64,000 nucleotides of DNA from DATDAH01 sp963845425 (GTDB lineage: Bacteria > Actinomycetota > Acidimicrobiia > Acidimicrobiales > DATDAH01): assembly GCA_963845425.1 (NCBI GenBank), contig CAWJSC010000001.1, forward strand, positions 124,001 through 188,000, given 5' to 3'. Below are positions 56,066 through 63,347 of the stretch, piece after piece. The notes under the pieces were generated by a model. It did no database searches. It had not been told where the DNA came from and was given only the letters and a program-made list of their open reading frames with translations. Position 1 is the first letter of the stretch. Every line of letters begins with the position of its first letter. The translations under genes were made by a program, and so were the position numbers.

Positions 56066-56890
56066 TCAGCTGGCCGGCGGGGTGAGGAGGGCGGCCACCA
56101 TGCCGCCGTCGACCAGCAGGTCGGTGCCGGTGACGAAGGAGGCGGCGGGGCCCAGGAGGAACGCGGTGGCGGCGGCGATCTCCTCGGGGGTGCCGGTCCG
56201 GCCGGCGGCGGAGGCGGCGACCATCTGGCGCATGCCCTCGCCGTGAAGGCCGGCCAGCTCCTCCTCGCCCATCGGCGTCGAGATGATCCCGGGGCTGATG
56301 GAGTTGATGCGGGCCTGGCGTTCGCCCCAGGTCCCCGCGGCCTGCCGGACGAGGAAGCGGACCATGCGCTTGGCGTAGGCGTAGGCCAGGCCGGGGTCGG
56401 AGGCGATCGCCTCCCGGACACAGGGGACGCTCGCCAGTTCGGCGGTGGTGGCGTGGGCCAGGTCCGCCTCCTGCTCGGCCGGGAGGGGACCGACCAGGTA
56501 GCCGGAGTTGGAGGAGATGATCACGCCGGCCCCGCCGGGAGCGATCACCTCGGCGAAGGCCTCCAGCGCGTAGGCGACGCCGAGCAGGTCGACGGCCACG
56601 ATCCGCTTGGCCGTCGCCTGCACCGGCGAGAGCCCGGCGGTGTGGGCCAGGGAGCGCACCGGGCCCAGGGCCGAGGCGGCCGCGGCCAGGTCGCTGACCG
56701 ACGCCGGGTCGGCGACGTCGGCCCGGTGAGGGATGACGTCGTGGCCCGCCTCGCGGAGGGTCGCCGCGGTGGTCTCCAGCGCCTCCTCGTCGACGTCGGC
56801 GAGCAGGACCCGGTGCCCCGCGCCGGATGCCCGGACGATCGCCTCGCCCATCCCGCCGATCCCGACCACCACCAGCACGCCGTCGTCCAT
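56066..56890 (-). CDS. SDR family oxidoreductase with variant nucleotide motif
   Basis: A 274-residue short-chain dehydrogenase. The N-terminal loop reads VVVGIGGMGEAI (about 7-18) instead of the usual TGxxxGxG, but the rest is canonical: ADVADPASVSDL, catalytic Ser in IISSNSGYL, Tyr-x3-Lys in YAYAKRMV and INSISPGIISTPMG. This Gly-rich variant is known in some actinobacterial SDRs. NAD(P) use is likely, but coenzyme specificity cannot be predicted. ATG 56890 is chosen because TATCCT (56903-56898 on the minus strand) lies 7 nt upstream, a leaderless arrangement also seen at 27829. It is divergent from the DapB-like gene. Confidence 0.85.
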   Translation of the reverse strand: MDDGVLVVVGIGGMGEAIVRASGAGHRVLLADVDEEALETTAATLREAGHDVIPHRADVADPASVSDLAAAASALGPVRSLAHTAGLSPVQATAKRIVAVDLLGVAYALEAFAEVIAPGGAGVIISSNSGYLVGPLPAEQEADLAHATTAELASVPCVREAIASDPGLAYAYAKRMVRFLVRQAAGTWGERQARINSISPGIISTPMGEEELAGLHGEGMRQMVAASAAGRTGTPEEIAAATAFLLGPAASFVTGTDLLVDGGMVAALLTPPAS

Positions 56891-56897
56891 CGGCCCG

Positions 56898-56903
56898 AGG
56901 ATA
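56898..56903 (-). promoter_or_regulatory. -10 element of the SDR gene, leaderless
   Basis: The minus strand reads TATCCT, 7 nt before the ATG at 56890, the same -10 and spacing as the amidohydrolase promoter at 27829-27834. The -35 is weak (CTCTTG at 17 nt). No ribosome-binding site precedes the gene. Confidence 0.5.
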
Positions 56904-56944
56904 ATCTTGATCTCGCACGGCAAGAGTCCGGTTCTAGGGGGGAC

Positions 56945-57979
56945 ATGAGCGCACCGCTCCGGGTGGTCCAGTGGGCCACCGGCAACATCGGGACGAGGTC
57001 GCTGCGCGCGGTCATCGAGCACCCGGGCCTCGAGCTCGTCGGGGTCCACGTGCACGCCGACGACAAGGTCGGGAAGGACGCCGGCGAGCTCTGTGGCGCC
57101 GACCCGACGGGGGTGCTGGCAACGAGCTCCATCGACGAGGTCCTCGCCCTCGGGGCCGATTGCGTGCTGTACATGCCACAGGGATGTGACGTCGACGACG
57201 TGTGTCGGATCCTCGCGTCGGGCGCCAACGTCGTGACGACACGCGGCGAGTTCGTCCGGCCGGCGAGCATGGACCCCGAGGTCCGCCGACGGGTCGAGGA
57301 CGCCTGTGCGGAGGGGGCCACGTCGATCCACTCGACGGGCAGCAGCCCGGGCTTCATCTCCGAGGCGTTGCCGATCGTGCTGCTGACGATGCACCGCCGT
57401 CTCGACCTGCTGCAGATCGACGAGTTCGCCGACATGTCCTCCCGCAACTCACCCGAGCTGCTCTTCGACCTGATGGCCTTCGGCGGGGACCCGGCGTCCT
57501 TCGACGCCCGTCGTTTCGGCCACCTGGCCCACGCCTTCGGCCCGTCCCTCTCGCTGCTCGCCGACGCCATCGGCCTGCCGATCCACGCCATCGAGTCCAG
57601 CGGCGATGTCGCCGTGGCCGTCCACGACGTGGAGATCGCCGCCGGCACGGTCGAGGCGGGCACGGTGGCCGCGCAGCGCCCGATCGTCACTGGGCTCCGG
57701 AACGGCGAGCCGCTCATGCGGTTCCGGGCGAACTGGTACGTGACGACCGACGTCGAGCCGGCTTGGGACCTGCGGGAGACCGGTTGGCGGGTGCAGGCCC
57801 TCGGCGACACCCCCATCGACCTCGAGATCCGCTTCCCGGTCGAGCCGGATCAGTACGCCCAGGTGTCGCCCGGCTTCACCGCACATCCCGCCGTCAACGC
57901 CGTGGCGACGGTGTGCGCGGCGGCTCCGGGGATCCGCACCACGTTCGATCTCCCGAAGGTCATCCCCACCTTCGGCTGA
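56945..57979 (+). CDS. DapB/diaminopentanoate-dehydrogenase-like protein (paralogue)
   Basis: A 344-residue protein closely resembling the one at 49041. VVQWATGNIGTRSLRAV (about 7-23) matches its VVQWATGNTGLRALREV, and GANVVTTRGEFV and TGSSPGFISEALP also match. The fold is a dihydrodipicolinate-reductase-like Rossmann domain plus an alpha/beta substrate domain. Two paralogues in one catabolic region indicate a recurring unknown reductive or oxidative step. Here the neighbour is an SDR instead of a P450. ATG 56945 follows AGGGGGGAC. Downstream lie an aldehyde dehydrogenase remnant and the ABC transporter. Confidence 0.8.
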   Translation: MSAPLRVVQWATGNIGTRSLRAVIEHPGLELVGVHVHADDKVGKDAGELCGADPTGVLATSSIDEVLALGADCVLYMPQGCDVDDVCRILASGANVVTTRGEFVRPASMDPEVRRRVEDACAEGATSIHSTGSSPGFISEALPIVLLTMHRRLDLLQIDEFADMSSRNSPELLFDLMAFGGDPASFDARRFGHLAHAFGPSLSLLADAIGLPIHAIESSGDVAVAVHDVEIAAGTVEAGTVAAQRPIVTGLRNGEPLMRFRANWYVTTDVEPAWDLRETGWRVQALGDTPIDLEIRFPVEPDQYAQVSPGFTAHPAVNAVATVCAAAPGIRTTFDLPKVIPTFG

Positions 57980-57994
57980 GCCGGCGGGCCGCTC

Positions 57995-58156
57995 TCAGCC
58001 GACGGGCTTGGCCAGGGTCTTCAGTTCGAGGTACTCCTCGAAGCCGGCGACGCCCATCTCGCGGCCGATGCCGGACTGCTTGCAGCCCCCGAACGGGCAG
58101 TCGGGGCCGGCGGGACGGAGCTCCCCGCTGATGAGCAGACGCTCATCGTGCCCCAT
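57995..58156 (-). pseudogene. Aldehyde dehydrogenase C-terminal remnant
   Basis: The minus frame ends at 57995 and encodes CPFGGCKQSGIGREMGVAGF followed by EEYLELKTLAKPV. This is the conserved C-terminus of NAD-dependent aldehyde dehydrogenases (PFGGxKxSGxGRE). Only about 40-50 residues resemble the family. Upstream, the frame runs into the promoter region of the transporter operon, and there is no Rossmann domain or catalytic Cys. A full-length enzyme has about 480 residues, so this is a truncated relic left by deletion or rearrangement. It could still be translated as a 53-residue peptide from ATG 58156, but enzymatic function is impossible. Confidence 0.72.
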
Positions 58157-58305
58157 GCCGCGGAAACTAGCTTCTCGCATTCTGAGAGGCAATACTGCAG
58201 GGGTCGGGTCCGGCGACTTGCCCCAGGGCAGGGTGCCGTCTAAACATGTAGATGTCTTACCGGGGGTTGTGAGCCGGTCGGAAACGGCCAAGGGGGAGTA
58301 CGGAC
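58157..58305. other. Promoter-bearing gap before the ABC transporter operon
   Basis: The gap contains GAGGCAATACTGCAG (58185-58199), a single arm like those of the hairpins at 37672 and 55963. It also contains AAACATGTAGATGT (58242-58255), with ACAT and ATGT arms. No clear -35/-10 pair is apparent. AAGGGGGAGTACGGAC precedes the ATG at 58306 as a ribosome-binding site. Confidence 0.4.
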
Positions 58306-59658
58306 ATGTCGAGGACCTTTGCCCGACTGGTGGCTGCGCTGATGACGTTGGCCCTGCTGGCCGGGGCGTGCAGCAGCGACGACTCCGGCGGTGGCAGTGA
58401 CGCCGGCGGCGACGGTGGGGGGGAGGAAGCCGCGGCCGTCGAGGTCGACTACGAGGCCATCGGCCTGTGGGACGACGGCCCGTGTGACGAGGCGCTCGAG
58501 CCCCTGCGCATCGGGCTCATGACCGTGTTCGAATCGCCGGTGCTCTCCCTGGAGGACCAGGCCACCGCCCTCGAGGCGTCCGCCGAGGCGTTCAACGCAC
58601 GCGGCGGCGCCAACGGTGCCTGCATCGAGGTCACCACCTGCGACGACGGCGGCAACGCCGACCAGGCCCTGGGCTGTGTGCGCGAGGTCGACGAGGCCGG
58701 TGTCGTGGCCACGGTCAACGACCAGGGCACCGCCGGCCAGGCCGACGTGTCCGCCGCCATGGCCGAGGCCGGGATCCCCCGGGTCGCGTCCAACGTCGTG
58801 TCCGAGGACTGGGGCGACCAGAACGCGTACCCGCTCGACGCCTCCGGCACCGGGGTGACCTTCCTGCTGCCCCAGGCGCTCATCGAGGAGGACGTCACCG
58901 ACATCGGCCTCATCCGGGTCGACCTGGCGGCGGCCTCCGCGCTCGTCGGCCTGCTCGAGGATCTGTACGCCGACGACGGCGCCACGTTCCCCTATGACGT
59001 CCCGGTCCCGGCCGGCACCACGGACTTCACCCAGTTCATCCTCGGCGCCCAGGACGCCGGTGTCGGCGGCGTGTCCCTCGCCCTGGGCGAGCAGGAGGCG
59101 GTGCAGGTCGTGCGGGCCGGACAGCAGCTCGCCACCGACCTGCTCATCGGCTCCAGCCTGGGCACCTTCTCGCAGGCGTCGATCGCCGAGCTCGGCGACT
59201 TCGCCCAGCAGATGGTCTTCCTCTGGTCGTTTGCCCCGGCCACCTTCGACCTGCCCGTGTACGAGGCCCTGCGACAGGACCTCGCGGCGTCCGGGCTGGA
59301 GTCGCTCCAGCCGGCCAACCTCAAGGCCAGCCCGATGCGCTCCTGGATCGGTCTCTACGCCCTGCTCTACATGATCCGGGACGCGGGCATGACGGAGTTC
59401 ACCCGGGAGGGGATCACCGAGATGCTGGAGACGGCCCAGGACGTCCCGATGCTGGACATCTACGGCGGCGAGAACTGGACGCCGGACGCCGATCACCCCG
59501 GCGTGTTCCAGCGCGGCGGCATCGACCGCTGGTCGACGTGGACCTGGGATCCCGAGGGCGTGACCCCGGACGGGCTCGAGGGCAACTTCGTCGAGGGCTC
59601 CGAGATCAGCTTCGACGAGACCCTGTGCGGCTCGCCCTTCGGCGCCCCGACCTGTTGA
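58306..59658 (+). CDS. Branched-chain-amino-acid-type ABC transporter, substrate-binding lipoprotein
   Basis: A 450-residue secreted binding protein. A short signal peptide with hydrophobic core (LVAALMTLALLAGAC) ends in a lipobox, LAGAC, with Cys22 as the lipid-modified residue. It is followed by a Gly/Ser/Asp-rich linker (residues 23-43) to a periplasmic-binding-protein type I domain (LRIGLMTVFESPV, VNDQGTAGQADVSAAMAEAG). Such proteins bind branched-chain amino acids, amides, aromatic acids or small lipids, so the transported compound is not fixed. ATG 58306 follows AAGGGGGAGTACGGAC. It leads the transporter operon whose permeases and ATPases follow. Confidence 0.9.
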   Translation: MSRTFARLVAALMTLALLAGACSSDDSGGGSDAGGDGGGEEAAAVEVDYEAIGLWDDGPCDEALEPLRIGLMTVFESPVLSLEDQATALEASAEAFNARGGANGACIEVTTCDDGGNADQALGCVREVDEAGVVATVNDQGTAGQADVSAAMAEAGIPRVASNVVSEDWGDQNAYPLDASGTGVTFLLPQALIEEDVTDIGLIRVDLAAASALVGLLEDLYADDGATFPYDVPVPAGTTDFTQFILGAQDAGVGGVSLALGEQEAVQVVRAGQQLATDLLIGSSLGTFSQASIAELGDFAQQMVFLWSFAPATFDLPVYEALRQDLAASGLESLQPANLKASPMRSWIGLYALLYMIRDAGMTEFTREGITEMLETAQDVPMLDIYGGENWTPDADHPGVFQRGGIDRWSTWTWDPEGVTPDGLEGNFVEGSEISFDETLCGSPFGAPTC

Positions 59659-59703
59659 GCCCGAGCGCCGCCTGACTCGACCCGCCCTGGAGGCCGGTGA
59701 CCT

Positions 59704-62454
59704 TTGCAGTCGTTCCTGCAGTTCCTGATCATCGGCCTCGGGGCGGGGGCCACCTACGCCCTGTTCGCCCAGGGCGCGGTCCTCATCTACCGCGGGTCCG
59801 GCCTGGTCAACTTCGCCCAGGGGGCGATCGGGACCTTCGCCGCCTACATCGCCTTCGTCGAGCTGCAGGACGACCGGGGTTGGGGGACCTGGCCCGCCAT
59901 CGCCGTCGCCGTGGTGGCGGCCGGCCTGGCGTCACTGGCGTTCCAGGCGCTGGTCCTCCGGGCCCTGCGCCACGCCGCGGCGATCGTCCGGGTCATCGCC
60001 ACGATCGGCCTCCTCGGCCTCCTCCAGGCCATCGTGCTGAAGCGCTACGGCGCCGCCAACCAACCGGTCGAGCCCTACCTCCCCGACGACATCTACGACT
60101 GGGGCGGCATCACCGTCCAGCAGGAGCGGCTCACCATCGTCGCCATCACGGTCGTCGTGACCGTGGCGCTCTGGGCCTGGACCCGCTACACCCGGGTCGG
60201 TCTGGCCATCAACGCCAGCGCCCAGAACGAGCGGGCGGTGCAGACCCTCGGGTGGTCCCCCGACCGCCTGGCCGCCCTCACCTGGACGATCGGCGGGATG
60301 CTCGGCGGGTTCGCCGCCGTCCTCGCCGCGCCGCTCACCGGCCTGTCGGCGGCCACCTTCACCATCGTGGTCACCGTCGCCGGCCTGGGGGCGGCCCTGC
60401 TCGGCGGCTTCCTCTCGTTCCCGCTGACCCTGCTGGGCGGCCTGATCATCGGCGTCACCGAGGCGATGGCCACGCTGTACGGCAACGACATCACCGACTT
60501 CCTCCACCAGGACCTGATCGCCGGGCTCAACCGCGCGCCGGCGTTCCTCGTGATCTTCCTCGTGGTCGTCGTCCGGGGTCGGGGCCTGCCCCTGCGCTCG
60601 CACATCGCCGAGAGGTTGCCGAGGCTCGGGACCGGCGAGATCAGCATCCGGGCAGTGCTGTTGGCGTCGGCGGTCGTACTCGCCCTCCTCTTCGGGGTGA
60701 TGGACGAGTCGTGGGCTCAGGCCACCTACATCTCGGTCGCCACCGGGGTGATGGTGCTGTCGATCGTGGTCCTCACCGGGTACGCGGGGCAGATCTCGCT
60801 CGCCCAGTGGGCCCTCGCCGGCATCGGCGCCCTGATCGCCGGTCGCTTCGTGCACGCCGACTTCCCCGTCGAGCTCTCGATCGTCCTCGGCGTCCTGTTG
60901 ACGATCCCGGTGGGCCTGCTCTTCGCCGTCCCGGCGTTGCGGACCCGCGGCGTGAACCTCGCCGTGGTCACCCTCGGCCTCGGGTTCATCGTGTCGGAGG
61001 TGGTCTTCGCCAACCCCAACTACCTCGGCGAGGCCATCGACGGCGGGACCCGGATCGGCCAGGTGGAGCTGTTCGGGATGGAGGTCGACGCCGTCAACCA
61101 TCCTCACGCCTGGGCGGCGGTCAGCCTCGTCGCCTTCGTGCTGGAGGCGCTGCTCGTCGCCAACCTGCGGCGTTCGCGCACCGGCCAGCGGCTCATCGCC
61201 GTGCGGACGAACGAGCGTGCCGCCGCCTCGCTCGGCATCTCGGTGTTCGGCGTGAAGCTCTACGCCTTCGCCGTCTCGGCGGGCCTGGCCGCCGTGGCCG
61301 GGATCCTGATCGGGTTCCGGGGCCAGCTCATCACCTACACCGAGTTCAACGTCTTCGCCTCGATCAACAGCCTCGGCTACGCCGTGATCGGCGGCCTCGG
61401 GTACGTGCTCGGGGCGGTCTTCGCCGCGCCGAACGCGATCGGCGGTCTCGGTACCCGGGTCATCGAGGACTGGATCGGCCTCGGGGCGCAGTGGGACCTC
61501 ATCCTCGGGTCGCTGCTCGTCTTCGTCATCCTGATCGTCCATCAGAACGGCATCGCCGACGTCGCCGTCGCCCACGGCCGGGGGCTGTGGGAGAAGCTTC
61601 ACCTGGTGGCGCCACGAGGGGAGCGCGAACCGCTGCCCCGGGCCGAGGTCGAGCCGGTGGCGGGGTCGACGCTCGCCATCGAACGACTGACCGTCCGCTT
61701 CGGATCGGTGGTGGCGGTCAACGACGTGTCGATGGAGGTCCGCCCCGGGGAGGTCGTCGGCCTGATCGGGCCGAACGGCGCAGGGAAGACGACCCTCATC
61801 GACGCCGTGACCGGCTTCGTGGAGGCGAGCGAGGGGTCGATCTCCCTCGACGACCGCCGCATCGAGCACGTGAACGCGACGAAGCGGGCCCGCCTCGGGC
61901 TGCGGCGCTCGTTCCAGTCCCTCGAGCTGTTCGAGGACGTCAGCGTCGAGGAGAACATCCGGGCCGGAAGCGACCAGACCGCGTCGAAGTGGTCGTGGGT
62001 GACCGACCTGTTCTGGCCCGGACGTCACGACCTGCCGCCCACCGCGGTGGCCGCGGTGCACGAGTTCGAGCTCGAGCCGGATCTCGACAAGACCCCCGAA
62101 GAGCTGCCGTACGGTCGGCGCCGGCTCGTCGGCATCGCCCGAACGGTGGCGGCGGGGCCGTCGGTGGTCCTGCTGGACGAACCCGCGGCCGGCCTCGACG
62201 AGACCGAGTCCGCGGATCTGGCCCGCCTCATCCGGCGGCTCGCCGACGAGCGCAACATGGCCGTGCTGCTCGTCGAGCACGACGTGGGCCTCGTGATGTC
62301 GACCTGTGACCGCGTCGTGGTGATCGACTTCGGCCACGTGATCGGCAGCGGCACGCCCGAGGAGATCCGTAGTGACCCTGCGGTGCGGGAGGCGTACCTC
62401 GGTCAAGCCGAGGAGATCGAGGAGATCGAGGAGATCGAGGAGCAGCGCACGTGA
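59704..62454 (+). CDS. Fused LivH-LivM-LivG: two permeases plus ATPase of a branched-chain-type ABC importer
   Basis: One 916-residue chain carries three normally separate subunits. Residues about 1-300 form a LivH-like permease (YRGSGLVNFAQGAIGTFAAY; hydrophobic helices). About 315-620 form a LivM-like permease (GYAGQISLAQWALAGIGALI; YVLGAVFAAPNAIGG). About 655-905 form a LivG ATPase with Walker A GPNGAGKTT (about 689-697), signature LPYGRRRLVG, Walker B VVLLDEPAAG and a His switch in VEHD. No frame disruption was seen at the junctions. The start TTG 59704 has GGAGG 10 nt upstream. A 9-bp tandem repeat adds EEIEEIEEIEE near the C-terminus. It should form a half-complex with LivF. Confidence 0.88.
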   Translation: MQSFLQFLIIGLGAGATYALFAQGAVLIYRGSGLVNFAQGAIGTFAAYIAFVELQDDRGWGTWPAIAVAVVAAGLASLAFQALVLRALRHAAAIVRVIATIGLLGLLQAIVLKRYGAANQPVEPYLPDDIYDWGGITVQQERLTIVAITVVVTVALWAWTRYTRVGLAINASAQNERAVQTLGWSPDRLAALTWTIGGMLGGFAAVLAAPLTGLSAATFTIVVTVAGLGAALLGGFLSFPLTLLGGLIIGVTEAMATLYGNDITDFLHQDLIAGLNRAPAFLVIFLVVVVRGRGLPLRSHIAERLPRLGTGEISIRAVLLASAVVLALLFGVMDESWAQATYISVATGVMVLSIVVLTGYAGQISLAQWALAGIGALIAGRFVHADFPVELSIVLGVLLTIPVGLLFAVPALRTRGVNLAVVTLGLGFIVSEVVFANPNYLGEAIDGGTRIGQVELFGMEVDAVNHPHAWAAVSLVAFVLEALLVANLRRSRTGQRLIAVRTNERAAASLGISVFGVKLYAFAVSAGLAAVAGILIGFRGQLITYTEFNVFASINSLGYAVIGGLGYVLGAVFAAPNAIGGLGTRVIEDWIGLGAQWDLILGSLLVFVILIVHQNGIADVAVAHGRGLWEKLHLVAPRGEREPLPRAEVEPVAGSTLAIERLTVRFGSVVAVNDVSMEVRPGEVVGLIGPNGAGKTTLIDAVTGFVEASEGSISLDDRRIEHVNATKRARLGLRRSFQSLELFEDVSVEENIRAGSDQTASKWSWVTDLFWPGRHDLPPTAVAAVHEFELEPDLDKTPEELPYGRRRLVGIARTVAAGPSVVLLDEPAAGLDETESADLARLIRRLADERNMAVLLVEHDVGLVMSTCDRVVVIDFGHVIGSGTPEEIRSDPAVREAYLGQAEEIEEIEEIEEQRT
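62410..62445 (+). repeat. 9-bp tandem repeat (GAGGAGATC) coding EEI units
   Basis: Three perfect copies of GAGGAGATC (62410-62436) and a diverged fourth, GAGGAGCAG (62437-62445), sit just before the stop codon of the fused ABC gene. Slippage would add or remove whole EEI units in frame, lengthening the acidic tail without harm. Confidence 0.85.
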
Positions 62455-63173
62455 CCGACACGCTCATCGAGGCGCGGGGCCTGTCGGCCGGCTACGGCCG
62501 GATGGCCGTCGTCCGCGAGGTGGACCTGCGCGTCGACGCGGGGGAGGTGGTCGCCCTCATCGGGGCGAACGGCGCCGGCAAGACGACCACGCTGCTCACC
62601 CTCGCCGGCGAGCTGGCCCCGCTCGAAGGGGAGATCCGGTTCATGGGGGAGCCGACCCGGTCACCGATGCACGTGCGGTGCCGGAACGGTCTCGGCTACG
62701 TGACCGAGGAGCGGTCGGTGATCATGAACATGTCGGTCGCCGAGAACCTGAAGCTGGCCTCCGTCCCCCCGACGGTCGCCTTCGGGTACTTCCCTGCGCT
62801 CGAGAGCATCATGGACCGCCGCGCCGGGCTCTGTTCCGGAGGTGAGCAGCAGATGCTGTCGCTGGCGCGAGCCCTCGGTCGTCACCCGAAGGTGCTGCTG
62901 GCCGACGAGCTGTCCCTCGGTTTGGCCCCGATCATCGTGGCCAACCTCCTCCAGACCGTCCGCGACGCGGCCAAGGAGCGAGGGGTGGGTGTGCTGGTCG
63001 TCGAGCAGCACGTCCGCCAGGCGCTCAAGGTCGCCGATCGCGTCTATGTGATGGAGCGCGGGCGGATCGTCCTGAGCGGGACCTCCGACGAGGTGGTCGG
63101 CCAACTGGACAAGATCGAAGCCGCCTACCTCTCCACCGGCGAAGTGAGCAGTGCCGAGCCAGACGGAACGTGA
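62451..63173 (+). CDS. livF: ABC transporter ATP-binding protein (LivF-type)
   Basis: A 240-residue ATPase. Walker A is GANGAGKTT (about 38-46), the signature motif CSGGEQQMLSLARAL (about 126-140), Walker B KVLLADELSLGLAP, and the His switch VVEQHVRQAL. The short length and order are those of LivF, the second ATPase of branched-chain-amino-acid-type importers. The GTG start overlaps the preceding stop codon by 4 nt (GTGA), giving coupled translation. It would pair with the LivG domain of the fused upstream protein, yielding an asymmetric ATPase dimer. Confidence 0.9.
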   Translation: MTDTLIEARGLSAGYGRMAVVREVDLRVDAGEVVALIGANGAGKTTTLLTLAGELAPLEGEIRFMGEPTRSPMHVRCRNGLGYVTEERSVIMNMSVAENLKLASVPPTVAFGYFPALESIMDRRAGLCSGGEQQMLSLARALGRHPKVLLADELSLGLAPIIVANLLQTVRDAAKERGVGVLVVEQHVRQALKVADRVYVMERGRIVLSGTSDEVVGQLDKIEAAYLSTGEVSSAEPDGT

Positions 63174-63335
63174 GACGGAGGCCCTGGAGGCCTACTGCGG
63201 GTACGAGGACCAGCGCACGAAGTGCCAGCATCCCTCCTCGCCTCGACCGCCCCTGACCAGCGCGAGTTCATCGGGCCGGCGTCGTTCGGGCGATCCGACC
63301 ACCGAGGCAGGGAAGAAACATCTAGAGGTATGGCC

Positions 63336-63341
63336 TATCGT
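63336..63341 (+). promoter_or_regulatory. -10 element of the SDR gene, leaderless
   Basis: TATCGT lies 6 nt before GTG 63348. No strong -35 (AAGAAA at 17 nt) and no ribosome-binding site are visible. The gap 63174-63347 holds no other feature. Confidence 0.4.
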
Positions 63342-63347
63342 GGGGGC

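Noticed and set aside
59932..62406. An 824-residue minus-strand frame opposite the fused ABC gene
   Set aside because: It is charged, low-complexity and without domains, whereas the plus strand has Walker motifs and transmembrane helices.
62410..62445. A functional repeat domain or CRISPR-like unit
   Set aside because: Only three and a half 9-bp units within a coding sequence, with no spacers; best explained as slippage coding an acidic EEI tail.
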